Shown: in pieces, positions 1 through 9,670 of the stretch
Position numbering within the stretch: position 1 is the first letter of the stretch
Layout of the letters: the number at the start of each line of letters is the position of its first letter
NCBI GenBank assembly: GCA_020740775.1
Contig: JAHEWK010000001.1
Location: forward strand, 248,001 to 312,000
DNA length: 64,000 bases
Origin: Ilyonectria destructans
Lineage: Eukaryota; Ascomycota; Sordariomycetes; Hypocreales; Nectriaceae
Reading direction: 5' to 3'
Notes under the pieces: generated by a model
What the model saw: only the letters and a program-made list of their open reading frames with translations
Told to the model about the DNA's origin: nothing
The model's database searches: none
Made by a program: the position numbers and the translations under genes

Positions 1-856
1 AGAACATTGCCCAGGTATATTCAGAGTCGGGGTCGGGGTGGCGGAAGATGCGAGCGTAACTCGACTCAGTAGTGGTAACAGGCGCGTCAGAGTTGCTAAC
101 CGCAATACCGCCGTAATCGAAGTTGATGCCATCTTCTGATGTAGCCCAGCGGGTGACGCTGTTGTCGCCATGGAAGTACATGTACAACTTTTGCTCTTCC
201 TCGTTCCAGACTGCGTCGGCGCTGGAGACATGCCCGGGCCGCGGGCTACCCAGCGCAGGCCAGTCCCTAGAGATGACCGGGTTGCTCTGGTACTCGGTCC
301 ATGGCCCGTCGAGATTATCGGAGTACACGAATGAGATACCGCCGGGGTCGTTGTGCGGAGCGTAGTATAAGTACCATTTTGCGAGAGCGGCTTCTTTGAA
401 GTGGAGGCCGGCATCGAAGACGCTGGGGAAGATGAACTCGTTGTTGGGGTTGTACTTGAGATTTGCATTGTTGAACGCCGGTCCTTCATTCTCGAACGTT
501 GGCAAGACACCCGGCGAGGATGTGGGCTGAGCAGTTGTCGTGGAACCGATCGTGGAAGACTCAGCGGTGGTAGAGGCCTCTGATGTGGTGGTGGTCAAGC
601 TGCCGGCCGGGGTCTCAGTCGTGGAGACAGTAAGAAAAGTGTCCGTCAGGTTGGAGTAGGATCTAGTCGTCGAGACGGTGAAGGATGTCTCAGACACATC
701 AGGATAGACACCTGATGTGGAGGAGGAGACAGCCTCGGCCTCAGTCTTGCTGGGTGCAGTCCCAGTAATCGACCGAGAGGTGAGTCTGCAGGGGCGGGCC
801 TGAACCCCGGCGAGGAATGCCAGGGCCGCCACCAGGCTCTTGGTGTTGGAGATCAT
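1..856 (-). CDS. Secreted GH43-like beta-propeller glycosidase, partial (3' part beyond the left edge)
   Basis: The frame opens with an ATG at 856 and stays open for 285 codons to the window edge, so the C-terminal part is missing. The protein starts with a hydrophobic signal-peptide-like segment (about residues 1-20, ending near VQA). A long Ser/Thr-rich linker follows (about 30-125), typical of an O-glycosylated stalk, and then a domain with WYLYYAPHND, FVYSDNLDGPWTEY and WATSEDGINF motifs. Such aromatic-rich blades are characteristic of five-bladed propeller glycosidases (GH43/GH32/GH117-like superfamily). I infer an extracellular enzyme acting on plant or microbial polysaccharide; the substrate cannot be assigned. 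No intron is needed in the visible part. The N-terminal linker before the catalytic domain is longer than in a minimal GH43 enzyme. Confidence 0.75.
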   Translation of the reverse strand, partial: MISNTKSLVAALAFLAGVQARPCRLTSRSITGTAPSKTEAEAVSSSTSGVYPDVSETSFTVSTTRSYSNLTDTFLTVSTTETPAGSLTTTTSEASTTAESSTIGSTTTAQPTSSPGVLPTFENEGPAFNNANLKYNPNNEFIFPSVFDAGLHFKEAALAKWYLYYAPHNDPGGISFVYSDNLDGPWTEYQSNPVISRDWPALGSPRPGHVSSADAVWNEEEQKLYMYFHGDNSVTRWATSEDGINFDYGGIAVSNSDAPVTTTESSYARIFRHPDPDSEYTWAMF

Positions 857-3392
857 TGTGCATAAACGAGTGGAATGCTGTGAGGCTTAATGAGTGACTG
901 GACAAGAGGCCAAAGCCTTGAGAACCAGATCAACGAAAGTTGGGCAAAGGAGAAGAAACGTGCTGCCCCTTCCAAAACCGTTGGCAAGGCTCCGTGTTGA
1001 TATACTGAGTACACCCACCTTTTCTCCTGTTTTGCTTCTAATGTTACCGTTGGTCGTATTTTCCGTTTGTTGGTTAGGAGCCCGCTACTCGAGGTTTCGA
1101 CAGCCTCTGTGGCTACCCAGTTAAATTCGAGTGTTGATCGTTGGCACGCATTGTCAAGCTGCCCGTGCTACCCAAGCACACCATCGACGTAGCCCACCCA
1201 CACGCAAACCTTGCTACTTGACAAAAGCGGTACCTCCATGCACTCCTGAGTTGCTTGGCTTCGGCGATGCCTGTCAAAGCGGACGTCGAAGCCGTGTGCT
1301 TGTGCAGACCAAGCGTATTAGATTTGCTGAGTATGAGCCCATTTCGCGGTTGAGATTGGAGGGCAATGTATGTCCCTGGCAAACGTCATTATGTCGTTGG
1401 CACCGCATTGATCCTTCATGTAAGTGATGAGAAGAGGAAGTTGACTACGGGAGTTACACGGTATTGTTGAGCCCAACCGGATACCAGCTCAGGGTAGATT
1501 ACGGGGCGGGGAAGATCGTTCCTATCTTTAGTCAGAGCGTCAAGGCGGGTTTACGCACGAGCTGAAGTATAACTGAGTTTGGGACAAAATCTAGGTTTCA
1601 GTGCCTGACTAGTACCCATTAAGGCTTAGGCCATCTGTGCGTATTTGAGATAAGGCTTGGATGTTTGAGCGCGGCGCCTCTGACAACGCCATGAATCACG
1701 TCTCACTTGGGGCAAAAACGCCATTTCTTAAAATAAGGGCTATATGTTCTCCCTCTAATAACGCCTCTAGCGTGAAAGTTTGTAACATTTGTGTTATTGC
1801 AAAGCAGATATCGCTCAGTCCATGATTGCGCATGATTTTACGAGAGAGAGAAAGTTCCCGATCCTTCAATTCTTGAACGTGGCTCCTAACGGCTTTAACG
1901 CACGATGGAGTAAAAGCCCACTTTGCCAAGGCATTGTTGGGACTGATTGGTGCCAGGGAAAGAAAACACGACAAGGATTTGGCCAGGCTGCGACCCCTGC
2001 CGAGTCTCGGGTATTTTTCTCCCCTGCGACTGTTTGTTGAGAGTTTGTATGTACGCCGAGTGCTCTAATTTCCACATTCGCAGATGCTAATCTCCTCTGT
2101 CAGCCAGTGAGGGGGACTGATCGTCGATTATGTAGTATCGCGCCGGAAACGAAGATCAGGTATCCCGGATCAGGCTCGGAGCTGGCCACGGGCGGCGCTT
2201 GGGTAAATCTTGGGGATGTCTTCCTTCAACCATCTATCCCCTTATCCCCTCACGATTGGCGCAATAAGACGATGTCTTTACCTGAAATGTTTCGCATTGG
2301 CAGCAGCATCCACGAAGCAGAAACACCCCTTCCCGGCAGAGTCGCTATCGATTGGTCCGTCAGCGGTCAGAGTGTGGATTGCATTCGGACTGGTGCCACG
2401 CTGAGCGTTGAGCGGCGTCAACGTCTTCAGGGGCTTCGGCTCCATGATTGTGCGTGTCTCACACTCAAACCGCCATCAAGCCACAGAATAGCCAACGTCC
2501 TCAATTGGCTCTCAGTCTGAATACAGGAACATCCGATTTTCAGTTGGCAAATTTCAACACGTCATAATTACGCCTGCGGATGGCTCCGGCAAAACTGGTC
2601 AGTGGATTACCCAGGAACCAATTAAATTTCAGCATGCAACAGGTCTTTAGCGCTGGCTCCAACTTGCGAGACTGCCGAGCTAAATCTGCTACGGTGAGAC
2701 ATTTTGCGGTTTGCAAACATTAGTGAGAGACCGAGATGTATATGTTGTTACTTCTAAGCCTGCCTGCTTTTCTACCAAAGATATGTACTAGTGAAGACAT
2801 ACTACTTGTCCTGACGTTCCTTAATAATAGAATGTTAAATCGCAAGGCTTAAAACGACTTCTACATTGCCAAGACAAGAGAGCTGCAAGCTACTAGAGCA
2901 AAATTCTACTTTAACAACTAGGATCCTGGAGTACTACACTGGCGAGTGTTACTTAAATCTGGCCGTTAACGCCTCTCAAAATATATCGGCAATGTACGTC
3001 GATATGTGCTCAATTGCTCTAAACACCATCATCGGAGCTTCAGTGCAGACGCAAGCCCGGGCAGACGCGAACAGCTCCGGCTTCTACTCCAAGTCAGTCT
3101 ATTAGCCCATTTGGCTGTTCCAGGATCTCCTGGCTCAGATTGCCCCTATCAGCTTTTGCGGGGTTGCATCCAGGAAAGGGTCCGGGATAACGACGGGGCA
3201 AAAGCAGGGTTTTCACCGAGGCAAACTGGCACACCAGGTCAAAGTTCCAGTGAGGAATAGACACCTAAGATAGCATACAAAAGAAATCCAGATGCTCACC
3301 ATCACAGCTTATTGTAAAGATTTCTCTCATTGTCATTCTGTGAGAAGAATCGTCGCCATACCAACACCACCAAGTCTCCCTTTGAATGTTGG
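857..3392. other. Intergenic region without a recognisable gene
   Basis: No frame here shows a family motif, signal peptide or convincing exon pattern. The longest open frame (2107-2520, plus, 137 codons) has no recognisable domain. Base composition is ordinary, so this is not part of the AT-rich island. It contains the promoter of the minus-strand glycosidase at its left end. Confidence 0.5.
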
Positions 3393-4620
3393 CAGAAGCT
3401 CCAGACTACTGACCCCGAACAGCACGCTGATGCCCTCAATAGAACTGGCCACTGTGGTGGCGGCTCTCAGTGCTCTTCAACGTCAGCTTCTACAATCTTC
3501 TCGGCAAGGCCTGACGCTCGGGGCTTTCCTACGTCCTCGGATTGATCATCCAAGAGTTCCACTGCTCCCAATCAGAGGCATCAGACTTGGCCACATACGC
3601 TTTGTTGACCCTCGGTATTTCGGTATGCTGACTCCTCTCGACGCATCAACCTGGTGCAATGGCTAAGATGGGTAGAATCTCTTCGCCTTGCCATTGGCAT
3701 CATTAATCGGAAAACGATACGCGATCCTCATATCACTAGCCTTGTTCATCGCCTGCAACATTTGGTCCGGCGAGGTCTCTAGCTATAGCGCTCTCAGGAA
3801 CTCACCCACCCTAGGTGGCCTGGCTGGGGGTCTAATCGAGGCTCTCGGGCCAACCATCGTCGCTGAAACGCTCCTGGATCCTCAGCTTGCTTGAGCCATG
3901 GTTGTCTACATGGGCTGTCTGGCTGCCGGGTCTGCGATCGGACCTCTTGTTGCTTGAGCGGTGGGCGAGGCTTAGAAAGTTGGAGGTCGTATCTCCGAAT
4001 ACCTTCTATTTTCACAGGCCTGAACTTCTTTGGATCGATTTTGATGCTTCCAGAAACGACCCACGATGTGGTAGAGCCGAGCGGCACGTCCATGAGGAAC
4101 ACACGTGTCCCCGTTCAAAATCCAACAAGCACAACCATAGAGGACGCCTACAGCCCTCCTGTGACTGGTACATCACCGTGGAGATACCTTCTGTCTCGCG
4201 TAGAGTAGATTGGCTCTCAAGGTCTTTCAGCAACGATTACGTTCCATTGGAGTTGAAGAACAGGGCTCACCGCCTCGTCCAGCCACTCCAACTGCTGGCT
4301 GTACCTCAAGTCCTGGTCATGGTCTACATGTTTGGTCTTACCATTGGCTGGACAGTTATCATTTCCATCATCTTGGCCATGATGTACGCTCAGCCGCCTC
4401 TGTTATGGAACTCAAGATCGACCGGGCTGCTCAATGTCTCATCTCTCCTCAGCTTACTCATCCGGTTCCCCTTCGGTGGCTATTTCGCAGATCTGCTGTT
4501 CATCATGTCTATGAGAGGAGGCACAAGAGACCCTGACCCAGCGAGTAGACTACCCATGATACTCTTAGGCGCCCTCATCAGCCCTGTTGGGTTTTTAGTA
4601 TTGGGGCATGCTCTGAGACA
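3393..4620 (+). pseudogene. MFS transporter pseudogene
   Basis: Consecutive parts of one major facilitator protein can be read on the plus strand, but in changing frames and with stops. They are: an N-terminal segment with LFNVSFYNLLGKA followed by TGA at 3512-3514; a segment with YVLGLIIQEFHCSQSEASD; LTPLDASTWCNG followed by TAA (3664) and TAG (3673); PLASLIGKRYAIL with GGLAGGLIEALGPTIVAE (the TM4/motif region); FTGLNFFGSILMLPETTH (the end of the N-half); and a C-half with MVYMFGLTIGWTVI and LLGALISPVGFLVLGHALRHP. The last three or four helices are missing. The order matches fungal 12-TM MFS drug/polyamine-type transporters. At least two frameshifts and three stops make it nonfunctional. Confidence 0.85.
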
Positions 4621-5241
4621 TCCTGGAGGTATCGTACTGGGTGCTGGAGCCCTGGTGAGTGGGATCAAATTCTGGGCCAGGAGTCTGGGTGCCCTGGGTG
4701 CCGTAAGCGTCCTGGGTACCATAGGAGCCTTGTTGGGTGTAATCTTGGTGTTCGTGATGCCCATGAGGAGCAAGGGCACCGGCGCCTAGACCAGCAGTGA
4801 CTCCCGTGGCAAGACTGGAACCTCTGTGAGAGCCCTCTTGTTGATGAATAGAGTCTCTAGCAAGAGAGTCTTCTCTGGCAAGAGAATCCGTGGGTTGGTT
4901 GCTCTGGCCACCGAATGCGGTGGAATCTTGGTGTCCGCTGTTGCGATGATGCGAAGCAAGGGCCGCGGCACCTAAGCCACCAGCAGCAGCCGTGCCAAGC
5001 CCGACGCCTCTGTGATCGTTCGTGGCCTTTCGCTGCACAGTTGAGTCTCGGGCAAGGGGATCTTTAGGCCGGCTGGTCTGGATATCGTGGCCCTGGGCAG
5101 AGCTGTAGCCTGCAACGGAAGGCTGAGTGTAGTAGCCTCTAGCAGGTTGCCTGGTGCTCTGGGGAGCAGTAGACTGTATGCTCCAGCAGCACTTAGAGCT
5201 GCAGCACTGCCTAGACTCTCGGTGAAACTTGAACGAGACAT
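4595..5241 (-). pseudogene. His/Gly-rich low-complexity (hydrophilin-like) protein gene with one frameshift
   Basis: The ATG at 5241 begins MSRSSFTESLGSAAALSAAG. Near 5166-5174 the frame must shift by one base to continue into a polar, low-complexity protein rich in Gly, His, Gln and Ser that ends in SQSMPQY and a TAA at 4595-4597. The shifted reading contains two internal repeats of a Gly/Ala segment (GVGLGTAAAGGLGAAALA and SLATGVTAGLGAGALA), each followed by a His-rich stretch, and repeated LARDS motifs. This composition resembles fungal hydrophilins or stress-related low-complexity proteins. Function is not known. The shift may be a true mutation or a sequencing error. The 3' end overlaps the truncated end of the MFS relic, in convergent orientation. 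Confidence 0.55.
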
Positions 5242-5340
5242 CTTCTCATCTGGGTTTTGAGTGTATCGTTAAGAAGACAAGGGATCAGTGGTCTGAGACT
5301 GATCCTAGGCCCCGCTGCCCAGCGCTGCACACAATTCAAT

Positions 5341-5860
5341 TCAATCCAAGTCCACCCTTCGACTTGGATTAAGTGGCGAAGTTGCCACGCGATATATATC
5401 CAGCTTGGAGAGAACAGTATCGCCAGCCCCTACGAGTTGTCGGAGACGCCAATGAGGCCACGGCCCTAAGTAGAAAGCTCCAAGCCCCAAGAGGAGGAGA
5501 TACTTGATATGTCCCATAGGGAGATGGCTCCCGCTGTTCTTGTCTTGATGCTCAGCGATACATCCACCTGGGACGGGTTCGAACACGCAATCCCCTGGTC
5601 TGCCCGGTTTATTTGGGGTCTGTATTTCAGTCGCCCACTCTAGAGTCGTGCCGTCTTCGTTCATGCTGTAAAATGATCTCGCGAGACGCAGGACCTGCGC
5701 CGTGGAGCGTTGGAGTCAAGCCATCAGCTTTAGCTGTCTCACAGTCTCCTCCATCCCAATCATTTCATTACAGAAGCCGATGGAAATGTTGGTCATTTCT
5801 TCAATCGTGTTCTCGAGATCATTCCCTTTTGTCGTAGCGGCATTGCGACACTGGGCTTAG
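5341..5860 (-). pseudogene. Unrecognised protein-coding remnant
   Basis: A minus-strand frame reads continuously from about 5850 to a stop at 5341 except for one TGA at 5716-5718. The upstream part contains EEMTNISIGFCNEMIGMEE and VRQLKLMA; after the stop come STAQVLRLARSFYSMNEDG and a Pro/Gly-rich tail. The amphipathic, charged character on both sides of the stop suggests a single former coding region with one nonsense change. I do not recognise the family. Alternatively the downstream 107 codons from the ATG at 5664 could be an independent small gene. Confidence 0.3.
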
Positions 5861-6006
5861 CGGTTTCGCTCTCGGCGTTTCTACAAGCAGTGAGCGTCCA
5901 ATCTGGATGGCCGTGGAACTTCCCTGGCCCTACGATAACCTGGAGGCGGCGTATCTAAAGCGACTGTGGCGAACCCAGCCGGGATGCAGAAACCATGGCC
6001 ACATAC

Positions 6007-6039
6007 CTTGACATCTACATCCTTGACATCTACATCCTT
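6007..6039. repeat. 15-bp tandem repeat
   Basis: The unit CTTGACATCTACATC occurs twice in tandem followed by a partial third copy. On the minus strand it encodes a repeated Asp-Val-Lys pattern in a short open frame that I do not consider a gene. Confidence 0.8.
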
Positions 6040-6575
6040 CTTGTTGGCTGATTGTCTCATCTTGCCGCATCTGCCTATGGTGACAAGGTTTCGAATGTCG
6101 AACCATGTCAAGGGCGAAGCACGCCGCCCGAAAGATTTCTGTGTTTGAAATTAATAATTACCCGGCGCGTTTTTGACTTTGCTTCGGTAACCATGTAGAA
6201 GTCGGCCTTCGGCTTGATTATTAAACCCCGGGTTCAAAACGGCCGGGCCGTTCACAAACCGACCAACTTAATCTCCTCGGCTGTACTAAAACGGAGTAGT
6301 GACCTGCTTGGTTGGTAAGTTATTAGGTCACTTAAACGGAGCTACTCGGGATTTTAGCCCCAGTATTGCCTGACTCGGGCCCGCCAGGAGGATCGGCAGT
6401 CAACGTAAGGAACTCCAACGGAGAGATGATTGGCTGTCCCAGAACTGGGTTGGTGTGCTTAACCAACTATAAATCGAACAACAATCCGATAAATGGAGTG
6501 CAGAAGAACAAAGCTGTAGGTCTAATCCAATCCAATTCACTATTTTTACGGAAAATCAATATCAAAACCTTCACC

Positions 6576-7593
6576 ATGTCAAAGAAGCGTACTGTTCTTA
6601 TCACCGGGTTCGTCATTCACGTCTTGGTCCCACCCTTGAATTTCCCACTCAACTAACATATTCTGTCTCGTGTATATCTGCTCGGAAGGCGGGGCTGGCC
6701 ATGCTCTCGCCCTTGAGTTCGCTGCCCAAGGGTTTCGAGTCTTCGCTACCGCCCGATCTACGAAGTCACTTACTCTGCTCCAAGAGAAAGGCATCGAGAC
6801 CCTCATCCTCGACGTTACCCAACCAGACAGCATTTCCGCCCTCAAGACTGAAATTGTCAAGAGGACCGAGGGAAAGTTAGACGTCCTTTTCAACAACGCT
6901 GGATCAAGTAAGTGGCTTTTTGTCGGAGTTCCAACAATTGCTCAAGCGCTAATCGTCTCAGTGTACGAGGCTCCGGCTATTGAAGCCGACCAAGAACAAG
7001 TCCGAAATATGTTCAACGCCAATGTCTTCGGCTTATTCGCTATGGTCCAAGCCTTCACGCCACTTCTACTTGCCTCAGTTTCTGGCTCAAATTCGCCACC
7101 CACCATCATTAATACTTCATCAATCGTTGCCAGACTTCCCTATGTATTTGCTGCCCAGTACAACGCTTCCAAGGCGGCCGTGTCCTCCTATTCCGATACC
7201 CTGCGGATCGAACTAGCGCCTCTAGGCATCAAGGTGGTCACTTTGTTTATGGGAGTTGTAGCAACGAAAATCACGTCGCCTGACAAGGTGTTCGCTCCCG
7301 GCAGCCTTTTCGCCGATGTTGAGTCAGGTTTCAAGGAAAGGTCTAGGCTCCATCTGAAGGATGGTATGAAGCCCCAAGAGTTTGCACGACTGGTGGTACA
7401 GGAAGTCGCAACTAAGAAGCGATCCCTTGGTCAGGGAGAGTACATCTGGGTAGGAAGTAATGCGTATGTCGTTTGGCTTCTAAATGCGGTGGGATGGAGG
7501 AAGATTTTTGACAGCACAGTTGAAGGGGCTGTCAGTATGAGTAAGGAGGCGAAGCGTGCTATCTTCAAGAGAGGTCAAGACAGTTTGCAGTGA
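6576..7593 (+). CDS. AYR1-like short-chain dehydrogenase/reductase, intron 1 acceptor apparently lost
   Basis: Exons fit 6576-6607, 6678-6907 and 6962-7593, giving 297 residues. The N-terminus reads VLITG at the exon 1 end, then CSEGGAGHALALEF. This is the extended TGxxxxGxG nucleotide-binding loop of 1-acyldihydroxyacetone-phosphate reductase (AYR1) type SDRs. NNAG, INTSS (catalytic Ser) and YNASK (catalytic Tyr/Lys) follow. The C-terminal hydrophobic segment around VVWLLNAVGW fits the family's membrane association. Intron 2 (6908-6961) is canonical. Intron 1 has a GT donor at 6608, a CTAAC branch site near 6652 and frame continuity requiring exon 2 to start at 6678, but bases 6676-6677 are AT, not AG. 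The next AG (6687-6688) shifts the frame. Without a special splice event the gene would be inactive. It likely reduces a lipid ketone or another carbonyl with NADPH. Confidence 0.75.
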
Positions 7594-8326
7594 TGGATCT
7601 GGACAGAATTAGGCATATTTTAATGTGATGGTAAGTAATTAGTAAGCTAATTTGTTTTTGAACAAACCCGGTATTAGAATTCGGATGAAGATACCGGTTT
7701 GAGATTGATATATACAAGAACCATTGAACATGGGACGGATGCGAAATGCATATCCAAAACGCTAGGCTCTGCGATGGCTTGCGATTACGAAGGGAGCATG
7801 AAACCCCCCGCGGGTCGGAAAGATGGAGCAAACCTTGGCGAGATGACGTAGCTAGCTCAATTCCTTAGCATCAAAGTCTCTGAGGAGAGCGCGCAGCAGA
7901 TGATTCACTGTCATGGTGGCAGTTCGTCGATAACCGTGGTTGCTTATGACGCATTCAGTGTCTGGGGGTTCGCTCTGATCGAGATTCTAGATCATAGATC
8001 GGGTTCAGCTTCGTCGGTATCAGGGGCAAGCAGTTTCCAAGAATTGGCCACGGTCGGGAGAATTACATACTTCCTCCGCTATGAAGCGCACATATTCCCG
8101 GATGCTAAATAATCGCCACTCCACGCTATAGCCTAGCGCCCAGTGTAATCTCCCAAAACCCTCCGCGGAGAGTTTACTAAAAGACAGTCCCTCGCCCCTA
8201 TGCCCGGCTCGCCGAGTGCCTCTCACGTCCGTCGCCATCTCGATCCAGATCCAGCCCTGATCAAGTCCTTCTGCGCTCACCCTTGTACTCGTGCCGACTT
8301 ACCCGTGGAGATAGGGACATACCGAA
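7594..8326. other. Intergenic region between the SDR and the Zn(II)2Cys6 gene
   Basis: No convincing coding region. It holds the 3' region of the SDR gene and the presumed promoter of the regulator at 8327. Confidence 0.6.
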
Positions 8327-9670
8327 ATGGGGCTTGCGTCCGTCCACCCATCACAGAGGCGTGTGTCTTGCGAAGCCTGCAGGAAAGCCAAGTCGAGATG
8401 CCAACGCCTAAACTGGAACGATGCCAAATGCGCAAGGTGCACGATGCTCGCCGTCGAGTGCACCACTGGGCAGCAGAGAAATCCTGGACGGCCAAGGCGA
8501 GCGGCAGCTCATCCGAGTCGAAGCTCGACGGCCCAGCAGCCAACCCCTCCCAGCATGCCTCGAGACAATGCTTCACTATGGGCAGAGGGGATTCACCTGG
8601 GCTGGGACAGTATCATGTCTCCGGAAACGACCCCCGTGCATGTGTCCATTCCCGCCATGGATGATGCGCTCGATACGGCGCCAACATGGCCAGTCTTTGG
8701 AACGAACTCCTTCGACCAATACTCACCACCATGGGATACTAGCTTCGGCCTTGACCAGACTGACCCCTTGTTTGATCTCGACTTAGGACTCAGACTCGTA
8801 GCGTCGACCCCGTACTCACTCGAAACTCCCCCTGAAACCGTATCGACCGCCAAGAGTTGCCTCGACACCTTGACGAGTACAAGGCCGGAGATATTAGAGG
8901 GCCTCAATAGCTCAAATGCCTTATTCGACCTTTCCAAGATCAATCTCGAGTTGGACATCCGCGTTGCAGCTGCCGGAATGAATAAAGATACTCTGGACTT
9001 TAACAACGTCATCTATCCGCAAGGCGCGTTGTACATCGACAACTTTACTCTAGCCGAGTTTATGATCAAGACGTCTCAAGACTTTCTGTTGATCCTCAGA
9101 GGGCTACTTGGCAGTCGGCCATCTCATGGCCTTCTGGGTGCTTCACCAACGGCAGAAAGGAAGCTACTGGCACCACCGTCAGGATTACATCAAAGCAACC
9201 AAGGCAATCTGTCCTTCATCTCCTCTTCCTCCATCGGCGGCTCCGAACCGCTGTCGGCGCCCCTCGCGCTTATCGCCACTAGTATATTTACCCAACTGGT
9301 TTCTCTCTTTGAGCTGATCCTCGAATATATGACCACTCGGGTCGGGCGAATCGATACCGACCCTATTGTCGCTGTCCCAAATCTCTACATTGGCGGGTTC
9401 TCATTAGACAACCCATGCACACAAGGGATGCTTTTATGCGAAGTCATTGTCGACCTACTCAAGAAAATAGAGCTCTCTTTAGGCATCATTTCGGTATCTG
9501 ACGGCGGCGAAGTGGGTTTGTTGTCGGCGAGACGAGCACAGGTGCTTTGGAGTGAGTTGGACGGAAGACGAGCTATTATTCCTGGCCATGCTGTCATGAG
9601 GCCTGCCCACTTAAGGAGGTTGTTTGGAAAACTGGCAGGCATCTTTAGGCAACTCTCCTTAGTTTCATAG
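8327..9670 (+). CDS. Zn(II)2Cys6 transcription factor (secondary-metabolism regulator type)
   Basis: A single open frame of 447 codons starts at ATG 8327. The N-terminus carries a binuclear zinc cluster with Cys at residues 15, 18, 25, 35, 38 and 45 (C-x2-C-x6-C-x9-C-x2-C-x6-C), followed by a basic PGRPRR segment. The remainder is a Ser/Pro-rich linker and a helical C-terminal region with CTQGMLLCEVIVDLLKKIE, the layout of AflR/LovE-like pathway-specific regulators. Such proteins bind CGG-containing sites in promoters of a gene cluster. The nearest neighbour is the defective SDR, 733 bp upstream on the same strand. No PKS, NRPS or terpene synthase is visible in the window, so any cluster here is a remnant or the regulator is an orphan. 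No intron is needed and the gene looks intact. Confidence 0.85.
   Translation: MGLASVHPSQRRVSCEACRKAKSRCQRLNWNDAKCARCTMLAVECTTGQQRNPGRPRRAAAHPSRSSTAQQPTPPSMPRDNASLWAEGIHLGWDSIMSPETTPVHVSIPAMDDALDTAPTWPVFGTNSFDQYSPPWDTSFGLDQTDPLFDLDLGLRLVASTPYSLETPPETVSTAKSCLDTLTSTRPEILEGLNSSNALFDLSKINLELDIRVAAAGMNKDTLDFNNVIYPQGALYIDNFTLAEFMIKTSQDFLLILRGLLGSRPSHGLLGASPTAERKLLAPPSGLHQSNQGNLSFISSSSIGGSEPLSAPLALIATSIFTQLVSLFELILEYMTTRVGRIDTDPIVAVPNLYIGGFSLDNPCTQGMLLCEVIVDLLKKIELSLGIISVSDGGEVGLLSARRAQVLWSELDGRRAIIPGHAVMRPAHLRRLFGKLAGIFRQLSLVS

Noticed and set aside
4595..4789. Apparent continuation of the MFS frame as a Gly/Val-rich hydrophobic protein on the plus strand
   Set aside because: It is the antisense reading of the repeated Gly/Ala/His region of the minus-strand gene, not a transporter end.
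5575..5605. GGTTCGAAC resembling a tRNA T-arm
   Set aside because: No acceptor stem, D-arm or anticodon arm can be folded around it. No tRNA gene was found in the window.
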